Source of the DNA: Gemmataceae bacterium
GTDB lineage: Bacteria; Planctomycetota; Planctomycetia; Gemmatales; Gemmataceae
Assembly: GCA_022616435.1 (NCBI GenBank)
Contig: JAKEET010000189.1
Location: 1 to 64,000, forward strand
Length of the DNA: 64,000 nt
Direction of reading: 5' to 3'
The position numbers and the translations under genes are program-made. Below, in pieces: positions 18,553 through 27,646 of this stretch. The first letter of the stretch is position 1, and each line of letters opens with the position of its first letter. The notes under the pieces are model-generated. The model had not been told where the DNA came from. It did not search any database and was given only the letters and a program-made list of their open reading frames with translations.

Positions 18553-19887
18553 TCAAGGAGGCGGCCGGTCCCACATCGGTTTGAACGATTCCGCCTTGCC
18601 CTGCTGCCGGTGGATCGCTTCCATCAGAACCAAAAGCGCCCGGCAATGGGCGCGAAACGCTTCGTGCAAGTCACCCTGGGCCTGCGCCTGGTTGCCGATG
18701 TCGTGATAATGCTGGCTGAGGCGCTCGTCGGCGCTCCAGCGGTTGTCGCGAATCCGCTGCTGCAGAATGCCCAGGGCTTCGTCAAGTCGCTGGATCATGG
18801 CGGCGTCGATCGTGCACGGCGTCTGGCGATACACTTGCAGCGGCCGGTCCTCGAGCGGCTCCACCTCCTCCTGGCTTTCGCGATGCTGCTGCACCATGAG
18901 GGCCACCACGCCGGCGAGCAGCGACAGGCCGGCGAGCAGGAAGGTGGCCAGGGCCCCCGGCAGCTGGCTGGCCGTGATCCAGATCGCCACCGCGGCCAGT
19001 ACGATCCCGAGGCTGAGCAGGATGATCGCCCACGGCCAGCGACGCAAACGCTCGCTCATGGGCTCGGGCGGCAGCTCGAAGAATGACGAGGTCTTGACGA
19101 TGATCGAGCCGTCGGAATTGACGGTCGTCTGCTTGCCGATGACGCGGACGATCAGGCAGGTGATGTTGTCCGGGCCGCCCTGCATGTTGGCCAGCTGGAT
19201 GAGGAAACGGCACGCCTCATCGGGGGGCAGCGTGGCGGCGACGGCGCCCAGCTCGCGATCGGACACCGGGCCGGACAGACCGTCGCTGCACAGGAGGAAC
19301 GTGTCGCCCGGCTGCAAGGGGTGCGGACCTTCGACGTCGACCTGGACCGTAGCGTCGGGGCCGAGCGAGCGCACGATGACGTTGGGCGGGATGCCTTGCA
19401 GTTCCTCGGGGGCCTTGCGCTGGCGGCGGGCCAGCTCCCAGATCAAGCTGTGGTCGAAGCTGAGCTGCTCGATCTTGCCGTCACGGATGCGATAGGCCCG
19501 GCTGTCGCCGACGTGGCCGACCCAGGCGCCTTCGGGCCGCAGCAGGATCGCCGTGGCCGTGGTCCCCATGCCTTCGAACTCGCGATTGGCCTGGCCGCGG
19601 TTGTGGATGTTCTGATTGGCCTCGACGAACGCCTTGCGCAGCGCCGCGACCGGGCCTTCCTGGGCGTGCTTGGAATAGATGTGGGGGATCGAATCGGCCG
19701 CCAGCTTGCTGGCCAGCTCGCCGACAGCGTGCGCACCCATGCCGTCCGCGACCAGGAAGACATGGCCGCGGGCAAGGTATTGCTCCGCGTCGCTGGCGGG
19801 CAGGGTCGCGTGGGAGTCTTGATTGTGACTGCGCCGCACGCCCACGTCAGTCAGACTTGCGTATTCGATGTCGTCAAAGCCAATCAC
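18553..19887 (-). CDS. PP2C-family protein phosphatase with membrane anchor
   Basis: A 444-residue Mn2+/Mg2+-dependent Ser/Thr phosphatase that would reverse the action of Hanks kinases. The PP2C domain (1-250) carries RRSHNQD, VADGMGAHAVGE, GMGTTATAI, VGHVGDSRAYR, CSDGLSGPVSD and GGPDNITCLIV, including the metal-binding aspartates. Two transmembrane helices follow (about 285-308 and 313-332). A cytosolic helical C-terminal domain (about 360-440) resembles a TPR-like bundle. Translation starts at a GTG at 19887, shown by homology starting at once (YASLTDVGVRRSHNQD). A palindromic repeat lies just upstream. Confidence 0.92.
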   Translation of the reverse strand: MIGFDDIEYASLTDVGVRRSHNQDSHATLPASDAEQYLARGHVFLVADGMGAHAVGELASKLAADSIPHIYSKHAQEGPVAALRKAFVEANQNIHNRGQANREFEGMGTTATAILLRPEGAWVGHVGDSRAYRIRDGKIEQLSFDHSLIWELARRQRKAPEELQGIPPNVIVRSLGPDATVQVDVEGPHPLQPGDTFLLCSDGLSGPVSDRELGAVAATLPPDEACRFLIQLANMQGGPDNITCLIVRVIGKQTTVNSDGSIIVKTSSFFELPPEPMSERLRRWPWAIILLSLGIVLAAVAIWITASQLPGALATFLLAGLSLLAGVVALMVQQHRESQEEVEPLEDRPLQVYRQTPCTIDAAMIQRLDEALGILQQRIRDNRWSADERLSQHYHDIGNQAQAQGDLHEAFRAHCRALLVLMEAIHRQQGKAESFKPMWDRPPP

Positions 19888-19936
19888 CCGCGATTACCCC
19901 GTACGAGCAGTTCCCCTAGATCGCCGTGCACACCGT

Positions 19937-20002
19937 TGCACTAACCCGAAGCGTGAGCGAGGGATTTTGCTCCTCCCCTCGCTCACGCTTCGGGTTGGTG
20001 CA
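19937..20002. repeat. Palindromic repeat, 'AACCCGAAGCG' family
   Basis: The left arm TGCACTAACCCGAAGCGTGA and the right arm ending TTCGGGTTGGTGCA are inverted copies around a short AT-richer loop. The same element occurs at 34405-34564. It could fold as a stable hairpin in either strand. Confidence 0.85.
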
Positions 20003-20135
20003 GCGGAATCGCGCACGCTCATTTTCGTCATCGTACAGCACGGCCAACGCAAATGGTAGGCTATGCGGGCGAACGCGGCAGCTTTGCCCCGGCAGCTTGC
20101 CGCGGCGCGTTGCCGCGGCGCGTTGCCGCACGCCC

Positions 20136-20164
20136 TTGACCGATGTCGCCGCTCCAGGTATAGG
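20136..20164 (+). promoter_or_regulatory. Sigma70-like promoter for the PEGA lipoprotein
   Basis: TTGACC at 20136-20141 and TATAGG at 20159-20164 are separated by 17 bases. They lie 50 bases before the ATG at 20214. This also argues against the longer frame that would start at 19926. Confidence 0.6.
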
Positions 20165-20213
20165 CGGCGTCCCGGCGGATGGTCCGTCCGGCGCCGGCAT
20201 GGATGCTCGAACC

Positions 20214-20666
20214 ATGAACGCACGTTCGCGGATGGCACTCGGTTTCGCGGTCCTGGCGTGCGCCCTGCCGGGCTGCGTCGAACGCCGCTTCGTCATCACC
20301 ACCGATCCGCCCGGCGCGATGGTCATCGACGAGAAAGGCTTCGCCATGGGCAAGGCGCCCGTGGATCGGCAGTGGGTCTACAACGGCACGTATCAATTCA
20401 CGCTCATCCAGGACGGCTTCGAGACGCAGGTGGTCCGCGAGGACGTGCCGCCGCGCTGGTATGAGTACTTCCCGTTTGACTTCTTCGCCGAGAACGTGGT
20501 CCCCTGGACGATCCGCGACATCCGTCGCTTCCACTATCAGATGCAGCCGCTGGCCGTGATTCCGCCCGAGACCGTGCTGCAACAGGGGCAAGCGTTGCGG
20601 CAGCGCGGCCAGGGGATCGGCGTGCCGCTCGTGGGCGATCCGCTGGTCGAAGTTCCCATTCAATAA
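20214..20666 (+). CDS. PEGA-domain lipoprotein
   Basis: A 150-residue lipoprotein. The leader MNARSRMALGFAVLACALPGC ends in a lipobox, with Cys21 as the predicted lipidated residue. A PEGA domain follows (RRFVITTDPPGAMVIDEKGF...KAPVDRQWVYNGTYQFTLIQ, about 24-75), a small beta fold often found in cell-surface proteins. The C-terminal half contains an aromatic stretch (WYEYFPFDFF) and a Gln-rich tail. The ATG at 20214 gives the best signal peptide; an in-frame ATG at 20199 is possible. It ends 3 bases before the convergent cytochrome gene. Confidence 0.82.
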   Translation: MNARSRMALGFAVLACALPGCVERRFVITTDPPGAMVIDEKGFAMGKAPVDRQWVYNGTYQFTLIQDGFETQVVREDVPPRWYEYFPFDFFAENVVPWTIRDIRRFHYQMQPLAVIPPETVLQQGQALRQRGQGIGVPLVGDPLVEVPIQ

Positions 20667-20669
20667 CCG

Positions 20670-22043
20670 TCACAGCGTCTTCAAGTACTCGATCACGGCC
20701 GCGCGTTCTTCCTCCGTCAACGCGTCCCCGAAGTTGTGGCCGGCGTTGCTCTGGCCGCTCCGCGTCGTGTCGTACACCTTGCGGCGCTCGATCGCCGGCG
20801 TCTCGCCGCCGGGCGCCTTGTCCAGCACCGTGACCTTCACGCCGAGCCTGGCCTGGTCGTAATCCTCAATCTCCGTGCGGTAGGAACGCGTGAAGACCTT
20901 GGGGCGGGCCTTCGAATTCAGCACGTGATACACGGTCGGCGCCGAGCCGTTGTGGAAGTACGGGGCCGTCGCCCAGACTCCGTCCAGGGGCGGCGCCTGG
21001 TACCCGTCGCGCTCGACCACCTGGATCGGCTTGCCGTCCGGTCCGGGCTCGCGGGCCAACCAGCTGGCGTTGATGTACTTCAAGTTCTTGCCGCCGATCG
21101 AGGTGGCGAGCTTCGGATCGGTGCCGAGCGTCTCCAGCGGCACGACCTTGTCCGGGTAGCTGGGCTTGGCGCCGTACGCGCCGTGGCAGCGGGCGCAATT
21201 CTGCTCGAACACCTGCCGGCCGTTCACTGCCAGCCGCTCGTCGATCGCGAACGGATACTTGGGCGAATCGACGTTGAGGATGAAGGCGTGGATCGCGGCA
21301 AAGACCGACTCCTGCTTCTTCACATGCTCGGCGCTGTTGAGCGGACTCAGCAAATTGACCATGTCGATGCGGATCGAGCCGGCGGCGACGCCGCCGGTCC
21401 AGTTCCGCGTCTTCTTTTTCTTCAGCAGCCACCACGCGGGCGGATCGCTGGCCAGGTCGGAGACGTAATCGAGCTCCACCGGGGCTTGCACGTTCAAATC
21501 GGGGTCGCGAAACGTCATCAGGAAGACCGCCGGATTGACCGGATCGACGGTGCCGCGCACCGCGCTGAAGCGGAACGGGAAGTTGATGGTGTAGGTGGTT
21601 GCCGCCGACAGCTCTTCGTACAGCCCTTGCAGCTCGAGCGCCGAGTTCCCCAGGCCAATGATCGTCTGGCCCGCGACCCGGCCGGCATGACACAGCAAGC
21701 AATCGTTCATGGGCCCTTTGGCGAAGGGGCCTTGGGCGACGTGCAGGCCCATCGGCAGTCCGTCGTTGTCGTAAGGAGCGGCGTGCAGGCCGTAGCGGTC
21801 GCGAAAGGCCGCCGCGTAGTTGGCCGGTTTCTCCTTCAGACCCCAGCGCTTCCACACGTTCTCGTAGGCTGCCATCGGCCAGATGGGCGGGTTCAACGCC
21901 GGCCGGCCGCGCACCGCCAGGCGGCCTTGCTCGATCCTGGCCCGCTCCGCCGCGCCGTCTGCGCCGTGCAGCGCGGCCGCGACGGCGAACAACGTCAACG
22001 TGAATAACATGATGCCCGCAACGCTTGCTGCTTGACGTGACAT
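20670..22043 (-). CDS. Exported di-haem c-type cytochrome
   Basis: The 457-residue protein has a signal peptide (MSRQAASVAGIMLFTLTLFAVAAALHGADG) and two CxxCH haem sites, CLLCH (about 116) and CARCH (about 300). The C-terminal region YQAPPLDGVWATAPYFHNGS is typical of di-haem peroxidase/RoxA-like cytochromes, where it surrounds a distal ligand. Function is probably periplasmic electron transfer or a peroxidase/oxygenase-like reaction; the substrate is unknown. The open frame starts at 22091, but the ATG at 22043 gives a clean signal peptide. It lies 75 bases downstream of the TolC-like gene and may be the last gene of the metal-efflux cluster. Confidence 0.85.
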   Translation of the reverse strand: MSRQAASVAGIMLFTLTLFAVAAALHGADGAAERARIEQGRLAVRGRPALNPPIWPMAAYENVWKRWGLKEKPANYAAAFRDRYGLHAAPYDNDGLPMGLHVAQGPFAKGPMNDCLLCHAGRVAGQTIIGLGNSALELQGLYEELSAATTYTINFPFRFSAVRGTVDPVNPAVFLMTFRDPDLNVQAPVELDYVSDLASDPPAWWLLKKKKTRNWTGGVAAGSIRIDMVNLLSPLNSAEHVKKQESVFAAIHAFILNVDSPKYPFAIDERLAVNGRQVFEQNCARCHGAYGAKPSYPDKVVPLETLGTDPKLATSIGGKNLKYINASWLAREPGPDGKPIQVVERDGYQAPPLDGVWATAPYFHNGSAPTVYHVLNSKARPKVFTRSYRTEIEDYDQARLGVKVTVLDKAPGGETPAIERRKVYDTTRSGQSNAGHNFGDALTEEERAAVIEYLKTL

Positions 22044-22118
22044 GACGTGACTCTCCCGCTGCGCTTCCGGGGATCGGAGGCGCACCAACATTTGGTATAT
22101 GCCAAAGGCGGGCGGGGT

Positions 22119-23450
22119 TCACTCTTTTCGGCGCTGAACGCCGGGCCAATCCTCGTCCAGCACCAGTCCGGCAATCGCGCCGGCGGCTTTCCAGGCGTCG
22201 CCCCAGGCGCGGAGGTGGTCCAGCTCGTCGTCGATCATTTGCCGCTGGAGCTGGATCACCTGCAAGTTGCTGAGCTTGCCCCCCTTGAAGTACAGGGTGT
22301 GGGCCTGGTCGTGGAGCTTCCGTGCCGTCGCTCGGCGCGAATCCAGCCGCTCGGCACGCAACCGCGCCGTCGCGTAGTCGCCGTAGGAAGCCGCCAGCCG
22401 CTGGGACAGCTCCAGCTGCACTCGCGACACTTCGGCAATCGCCCGGCCATAGTCTGCCTGGGCCGCCCGGATGCCCCCCTGGTTGCGATTGAACACCGGC
22501 AGCGGCACCTGGATCTGGTACAGCGCCTGGTGCTCGCGGTCGTTGAAGTTGCGCTGGTAGCCGCCGGCGAGCGTGATGTTGGGGACGGCCTGGGCCCGCT
22601 CGCGCTGCAAGAACGCTTCCGCCCGGGCGATGCCGACCTGGGCGATGCGAACCTCGGGATGGGTCGCGACCACGTGATCGCGCAGCTCGGCGAGGCGCTG
22701 CTGGGATTTCAACGGGTCCGCATCGACCGCGTAGAGCGGCAGCCGATCGGCAAACGGGTTGGCGACGAAGTCCGGCATCGCCAAGCTCGGTGTGCCGGCG
22801 GCGGCGGCCAGACGGTTCCACGCCGCGGCATACTCCCGCTGGGCCGCGGCCAGCTCCAGGGAGATTCGATCCAGCTCGTACTGGAAGGTCAGCGGGATGA
22901 TCTCGGCGCCCTCTTCGGGCAACACCTTGATGCGCTTGTTCGCCTCGTCCAGGGTCTTGGCCACTTCCTTGGTGCGCTCACGCAGCACGTCGCGGCGGCG
23001 CTGCGCCGCCACGACCTCCACGAACGCCTTGCGAACCGCCGTCACCAGCGCAAACCGCTTGCCGGCGAGGGCCAGGAACGTCTGATCCAGCTCGCGCTCG
23101 GCGACGGCCCGCGCCCACTGGAGCTTCTTCGCGGTGACGATCTCCTGGCTGATGAGCGGCAACGTGTGGATGCCGGCCTTGGGACCGATCTCGTCCGCGC
23201 CGATGGCGACGGTCGGGTTGGGGTACTTTCCCGCCTGGAGCGCCCGCCCTTCCGCCGCTTCGATCTCGAGCTGGGCCTGGGTCAAGGCGGGGTGCTGCGC
23301 GAGCGCGGCGCGGACCAGATCGTCCAACGCATAGCCTTGGCCAGCCGTTGGCGCCGCGCGTGGCGCCGCCACGGGCGCCGGCTGCGCCGCCAGCAGCGCC
23401 GTGGAAGCCAGCCACGCTGCAACCCATGACAAGAAATGCTTGGCGTTCAT
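22119..23450 (-). CDS. TolC/CzcC-type outer-membrane efflux channel
   Basis: A 443-residue outer-membrane channel subunit. Signal peptide MNAKHFLSWVAAWLASTALLAA is followed by two long helical-repeat halves with the family pattern LDDLVRAALAQHPALTQAQLEIEAAEGR near residue 45 and ATHPEVRIAQVGIARAEA near 250. Strand-turn segments such as NPTVAIGADEIG sit between the helices. The start at 23450 is fixed by AGAAGG six bases upstream. It is encoded with the RND pump and adaptor on the same strand, so it is presumably the outer-membrane part of that tripartite metal pump. Confidence 0.9.
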   Translation of the reverse strand: MNAKHFLSWVAAWLASTALLAAQPAPVAAPRAAPTAGQGYALDDLVRAALAQHPALTQAQLEIEAAEGRALQAGKYPNPTVAIGADEIGPKAGIHTLPLISQEIVTAKKLQWARAVAERELDQTFLALAGKRFALVTAVRKAFVEVVAAQRRRDVLRERTKEVAKTLDEANKRIKVLPEEGAEIIPLTFQYELDRISLELAAAQREYAAAWNRLAAAAGTPSLAMPDFVANPFADRLPLYAVDADPLKSQQRLAELRDHVVATHPEVRIAQVGIARAEAFLQRERAQAVPNITLAGGYQRNFNDREHQALYQIQVPLPVFNRNQGGIRAAQADYGRAIAEVSRVQLELSQRLAASYGDYATARLRAERLDSRRATARKLHDQAHTLYFKGGKLSNLQVIQLQRQMIDDELDHLRAWGDAWKAAGAIAGLVLDEDWPGVQRRKE

Positions 23451-23505
23451 GCCTTCTGCTCCCGCGCCGTCCGTGAATCGGCAGTAGTGGATCGGCAGAA
23501 CTCGC

Positions 23506-23838
23506 TCACGATTGCGGCTTCTGCACGAAGACGCCCAGCGGCCCGTGCAGCCGCGTTGGCCGGTCGCTCGCCTTTTCGACCGCGTCCCACAGGTCACGCG
23601 GCGACGGCTGCTTGCCGGGCTCGGGATGCACCCAGAACTTCTTCTTGGCGACGTCCGCCTGCACGCTCTTGACGCCGGCGACTTCGTAGAGCTTGTTGCC
23701 GATGCGTTTCGCGCCGTTGGCGCAGTGCATTTTCTCCACGGTGATGACCGTGTAGGCCGGCGGCCGCTCCTGCGCTCGAGCCATCAGAACCAGGCCGAGA
23801 GCGGTCACTGCTGTGAGAAAGCCGGCAAGCTTGAACAT
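23506..23838 (-). CDS. Exported HMA-like protein with one metal Cys
   Basis: A 110-residue protein with a signal peptide ending at MARAQ. The mature part has the alpha/beta pattern of heavy-metal-associated domains: TVITVEKMHCANGAKRI...LYEVAGVKSVQADVAKKKFWV. The usual MxCxxC metal loop is here MHCANG, so only the first Cys remains. It lies 55 bases upstream of the TolC-like gene, which suggests a periplasmic metal-binding or sensing role. Metal binding with one Cys is doubtful. Confidence 0.75.
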   Translation of the reverse strand: MFKLAGFLTAVTALGLVLMARAQERPPAYTVITVEKMHCANGAKRIGNKLYEVAGVKSVQADVAKKKFWVHPEPGKQPSPRDLWDAVEKASDRPTRLHGPLGVFVQKPQS

Positions 23839-23920
23839 GATTCGCCTCCATGCATCAAGAGTCTGGGAACGGCGAGCGGCGCGGCGTCAGGCCGACGTGG
23901 CAAACTCCCGTCAACCACGT

Positions 23921-24001
23921 CGGGCTCACGCCACGACGCTCGCCAACCGGGCTCACGCCACGACGCTCGCCAACCGGGCTCACGCCACGACGCTCGCCAA
24001 T
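23921..24001. repeat. Three 27-bp direct tandem repeats
   Basis: The unit CGGGCTCACGCCACGACGCT plus CGCCAAC occurs at 23921-23947, 23948-23974 and 23975-24001, the last with one mismatch. It sits between the HMA-like gene and the Cys/His lipoprotein gene. There are no spacers, so it is not a CRISPR array. Confidence 0.9.
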
Positions 24002-24011
24002 CGATTCGGAG

Positions 24012-24422
24012 TTACTTCTCAAACTCCTCCTTCGGCGGCGGTTCGGGCTTCTTGTTGTACTTGGCGACGTACATCGCTTCGTACTTCTTGTACAGGCCCG
24101 GATCGCACTTGAAACACTGCGACTTGGCGCGATCGTGGATGTTGCACCAGTCGCCCACGTCCTGGAAACGCTTCTTCACCTCGGCCTGGGGAAGGCACAG
24201 GCTGCAATCTTCCTCGGGGATGCCGTGTTCCTGGCACCACCAGCCGCTGTGGTCCCCCTTCTTGAGATCGACCTTCGCTTCCTTGTCGTCTGCGTGCTCG
24301 TCCCCGCCCGTTTTCTTGGCCTTGGCGGTGGTGGCCGCATCCTTGGTGCAGCCGCCGCTCACCACGGCGACGGCCGCCACGCCGGCGAGCGCCAAGCTGC
24401 CGAGCCAATGTTGCCAACGCAT
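24012..24422 (-). CDS. Cys/His-rich lipoprotein of the metal-efflux cluster
   Basis: A 136-residue lipoprotein with leader LGSLALAGVAAVAVVSGGC and lipidated Cys near residue 25. Two WCxxHx6CxxC motifs follow: WCQEHGIPEEDCSLC and WCNIHDRAKSQCFKC. Similar motifs occur in the periplasmic adaptor encoded in the same cluster. The C-terminus is Lys/Pro/Glu-rich. A perfect AGGAGG six bases before the ATG at 24422 fixes the start. It lies 32 bases after the RND pump gene. It is likely a periplasmic metal-binding accessory protein; the role is inferred. Confidence 0.82.
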   Translation of the reverse strand: MRWQHWLGSLALAGVAAVAVVSGGCTKDAATTAKAKKTGGDEHADDKEAKVDLKKGDHSGWWCQEHGIPEEDCSLCLPQAEVKKRFQDVGDWCNIHDRAKSQCFKCDPGLYKKYEAMYVAKYNKKPEPPPKEEFEK

Positions 24423-24454
24423 CAGGTCCCTCCTAGGCATGCGCCTTCATGGGG

Positions 24455-27400
24455 TTAGTCGGAAACCGCCTCACCCGCCGCCCGCGAGTCCCGCGCGGCG
24501 GCGGCCTCTTCCTCTGTTTCCTTATCCAGTTCCGTATCCAGCGGCGACTTGAAGACCAGGTACAGCACGCGCACCACGAACAGCGACATCACCATCGCGC
24601 TGATCACGCCGCCGATCACGACCGTGGCGAGCGGCCGCTGCACCTCGGCGCCCATCCCCGTGCTGAACGCCATCGGCACGAAGCCGAGGCTGGCCACCAG
24701 CGTGGTCATTAGCACCGGCCGCAGCCGCGTCACCGCCGCCTGCCGGACCGCTTCGTCAAGCGGGAGTCCCTTGCGCCGCAGTTGCCGGATGTACGACACG
24801 AGAATCATGTCATCCAGCACGGCGACGCCCGACATGGCGATGAAGCCGATGGCCGCCGAGATCGAGAACGGCATGTCGCGCAGCCACAGCGCGATGATGC
24901 CGCCGACCGCGCCGAACGGCACGCCGGTGAAGACGCGAAGCATGTCGATGAAGTTACCGTAGGTCAGGTACAGCAACCCACAGATCAGCAGCGCGGCGAC
25001 GGGCACGACGATCAGCAGCCGGCGGCGGGCGCTGATGAGATGCTCGTACTGGCCGCCGAATTCCAGGTGATAGCGCGGCGACGGCATCGACACCTGGTCC
25101 CGGAGCTGCCGCTGGGCGTCGGCGACAAACCCGCCCAGGTCCCGGCCGCGGACGTTGCAGGTGACCGTGAGCGCGCGCTGGCCCCATTCGCGGGTGATGG
25201 TCGACGGGCTGTCTTCAATGACATCCACCCAGGCGAGCCGCGACAGCGACAGGCGTTCGCCCTTGACGGTCACGATCGGCAATTCTTCGATGAGCTTCTT
25301 CGAGTCGTAGGCGTCGGCGCCGCCGGAAGTGCCCCGGTACCGTTCGGGCAGGCGGAGGACCAGCGGGAAGCGGAACTGGCCCTCGACCACCTCGCTGAGG
25401 CGCGTGCCGCCGAGCGCCTCGACCAGCTCGAGCACTTCGCTGGCCGGCACGCCGTGCCGCGCCAGCTCGTCCTGCTTGACCTTGATCTGCAGGAGCGGCA
25501 GCCCCGCCGTCTGCTCGACGGCCACGTCGGCGTTCCCGGGAATCGTCTTCAGCACCTTGTCCACCTGCTGGCCGAGCTTCTGCAGTGTTGTCAGATCGTC
25601 GCCGAACAGCCGCACCGCCACGTCGGCGCGGACGCCGGAGGTCATCTCGTCCATGCGGTGCTTGATCGGCTGGGAGAAGCCGAAACGCGGTCCGAGAAAC
25701 GGCCGAATCTCCCGCGACACCAGCTCGGTCAGCTCCGCCTGGGTCCTGGCCTTCTTCCACAGCGGCCGCGGGCGGAGTGCGATGTAGAAGTCGGTCAGCT
25801 CCACGCCCATCGGATCGGTGGCGACCTCGGCCGAGCCGATCCGGCTCCAGACGTGGCTGACTTCGTCGGGAAAGGCCTTCAGCACCGCCTGCTCCAGCCG
25901 GGTGTTCTCCTCGATGGAGCGTTCGATGGGCGTGTCGGCCAGGCGAACCACGGCAATGGTGAGCGCGCCTTCCGAGAGCGTCGGCACGAACTCGGTCCCC
26001 AATTGCGGCGCGATGAACCCGAAGGCGAAGACGAGCACCGCGAGCGCCAGCGCGATCACCAGCCCCTTGTGCGTCATCGAGAAGCGCAGGATCGGGTTGT
26101 GGATGGCGTGCGCGATCCGCATGAACAACGGCTCGCGCTCCTGATGCCGCTTCGGCAGCAGGTAGCTGGCGAGCACCGGCATCAGCGTCATCGACAGGAT
26201 CATCGAGCCGGCGAGGGCGCAGATCACCGTGAGCGCCATCGGCCGGAACAGCTTGCCTTCGATCCCCTCCAGCGTCAGGATCGGCAAGTAGACGATCATG
26301 ATGATCAGCTCGCCGAACAGCGTCGGCTTGCGGACCTCGACGGCGGCGTCGCGAATCATCTCGAGCTTGGTTTTCTTGGCGAGGTCGCCATGGGCGATGT
26401 GGCGGACGCAATTCTCGACCATGACCACCGAGCTGTCCACGATCATGCCGAAGTCGATGGCCCCCAGACTCAGGAGGCTGGCGGCGATGCCGAAGCGGAG
26501 CATGCCGGAGAACGCGAACAGCATCGACAGCGGAATGGCCAGGGCGACGATCGCGGCGGCGCGAAGGTTGCCCAGGAACAGGAACAGCACCGCGACCACC
26601 AGCAGGCCGGCCTCGAACAGGTTGCGGCGCACGGTATCGAGCACGACATCGACCAGCTCGGTGCGGTCATACACGGGTCGCACCTGCACGTTGGCCGGCA
26701 GCGACGGCTTGATCTCGTCGAGCTTGCGTTTCAGAGCCGAGGTGACGGCGTGGCTGTTCTCGCCCATGAGCATGAAACCCAGGCCGAGCACCACTTCGCC
26801 CTGGCCGTTGGCCGTCACCGCGCCGCGGCGGATCTCGTGGCCGATCTCCACCTCGGCCACGTCGCCGATCTTGATCGGCACGCCGTGCTGCGCGGTGATG
26901 ACGATGCCGCGGATTTCCTCGAGTGAGGCGACCCGGCCGAGGCCCTGGACCAGCAGCATCTGATTGCGGTAGCGGATGTCGCCGCCGCCGACGTTGCGGT
27001 TGTTCTTCTGCACCGCCTCCACGACGTCGTCGAAGGCGATCTTGTGACGTTCGAGCTTCAACGGATCGATGCGGATCTGATACTGCTTCTCGTAGCCGCC
27101 CCAGGTGTTGATCTCGGCGGCGCCGCGGACGGTCCGCAGCTTCGGTTTGATCACCCAGTCGTGGATGGTGCGCAGGTCGGTCAGGTCGGTCTCCTGGCCG
27201 GTGACGACGTAGTGAAACACCTCGCCCAGCCCGGTGGCGACGGGGCCAAGACCGGGCCGCTCGATGCCGGGGGGCAGCTCGACCGCGGCGAGCCGCTCGG
27301 TGACGAGCTGGCGGGCGAAATAGACGTTCGTGCCGTCGGCGAAGGTGGCGACCACCTGCGACAGGCCGAACTTGGAGATGGAGCGGAGCCGCTCCAACCC

Positions 27401-27631
27401 CGGCAAGCCGCTGATGACCTGTTCGATGGGGCTGGTGATCTGCTCTTCGATGTCCTTGGGGCCGAGCGCCGGCGCGACCGTGTTGATCTGCACCTGCACC
27501 GACGAGGTGTCGGGAAAGGCGTCGATGTCGAGCTGACGCATCGACAACACGCCGGCGACCGCCATGGCCGCGGCCAAGACCACGACCATGAGCCGATGAC
27601 GGAGCGATACGTCGATGATCCAGTTCAGCAT
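24455..27631 (-). CDS. Heavy-metal efflux RND pump (CzcA/CusA family)
   Basis: A 1,058-residue inner-membrane proton-driven antiporter that exports metal ions through the periplasmic adaptor and outer channel. It starts MLNWIIDVSLRHRLMVVVLA with the first transmembrane helix. The family signature IDFGMIVDSSVVMVEN (about 390-405) keeps the Asp/Asp/Glu proton-relay residues of the HME-RND group. The duplicated periplasmic loops and the second 5-helix block are intact, and length matches CzcA. The frame is open to 28288, but that part lies over the adaptor gene in another frame, so I start at 27631, where AGGA precedes the ATG. Metal specificity (Cu/Ag versus Co/Zn/Cd) is undecided. Confidence 0.94.
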   Translation of the reverse strand: MLNWIIDVSLRHRLMVVVLAAAMAVAGVLSMRQLDIDAFPDTSSVQVQINTVAPALGPKDIEEQITSPIEQVISGLPGLERLRSISKFGLSQVVATFADGTNVYFARQLVTERLAAVELPPGIERPGLGPVATGLGEVFHYVVTGQETDLTDLRTIHDWVIKPKLRTVRGAAEINTWGGYEKQYQIRIDPLKLERHKIAFDDVVEAVQKNNRNVGGGDIRYRNQMLLVQGLGRVASLEEIRGIVITAQHGVPIKIGDVAEVEIGHEIRRGAVTANGQGEVVLGLGFMLMGENSHAVTSALKRKLDEIKPSLPANVQVRPVYDRTELVDVVLDTVRRNLFEAGLLVVAVLFLFLGNLRAAAIVALAIPLSMLFAFSGMLRFGIAASLLSLGAIDFGMIVDSSVVMVENCVRHIAHGDLAKKTKLEMIRDAAVEVRKPTLFGELIIMIVYLPILTLEGIEGKLFRPMALTVICALAGSMILSMTLMPVLASYLLPKRHQEREPLFMRIAHAIHNPILRFSMTHKGLVIALALAVLVFAFGFIAPQLGTEFVPTLSEGALTIAVVRLADTPIERSIEENTRLEQAVLKAFPDEVSHVWSRIGSAEVATDPMGVELTDFYIALRPRPLWKKARTQAELTELVSREIRPFLGPRFGFSQPIKHRMDEMTSGVRADVAVRLFGDDLTTLQKLGQQVDKVLKTIPGNADVAVEQTAGLPLLQIKVKQDELARHGVPASEVLELVEALGGTRLSEVVEGQFRFPLVLRLPERYRGTSGGADAYDSKKLIEELPIVTVKGERLSLSRLAWVDVIEDSPSTITREWGQRALTVTCNVRGRDLGGFVADAQRQLRDQVSMPSPRYHLEFGGQYEHLISARRRLLIVVPVAALLICGLLYLTYGNFIDMLRVFTGVPFGAVGGIIALWLRDMPFSISAAIGFIAMSGVAVLDDMILVSYIRQLRRKGLPLDEAVRQAAVTRLRPVLMTTLVASLGFVPMAFSTGMGAEVQRPLATVVIGGVISAMVMSLFVVRVLYLVFKSPLDTELDKETEEEAAAARDSRAAGEAVSD

Positions 27632-27646
27632 GATCCTGGTTCCGCG

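Larger units (their letters stand above)
19888..20213. other. Intergenic region between divergent genes
   Basis: The region carries the 66-bp palindrome at 19937-20002, short GCCGCGGCGCGTT tandem repeats at about 20092-20130 and a good sigma70-type promoter at 20136-20164. I see no gene in it. An open frame crossing it from 19926 is explained by the palindrome. Confidence 0.6.

Noticed and set aside
19926-20213. N-terminal extension of the PEGA lipoprotein
   Set aside because: It translates the palindromic repeat and lies upstream of a good promoter; the lipobox leader starts at 20214.
23921-24001. CRISPR array
   Set aside because: The three 27-bp units are contiguous with no spacers and no cas genes nearby.
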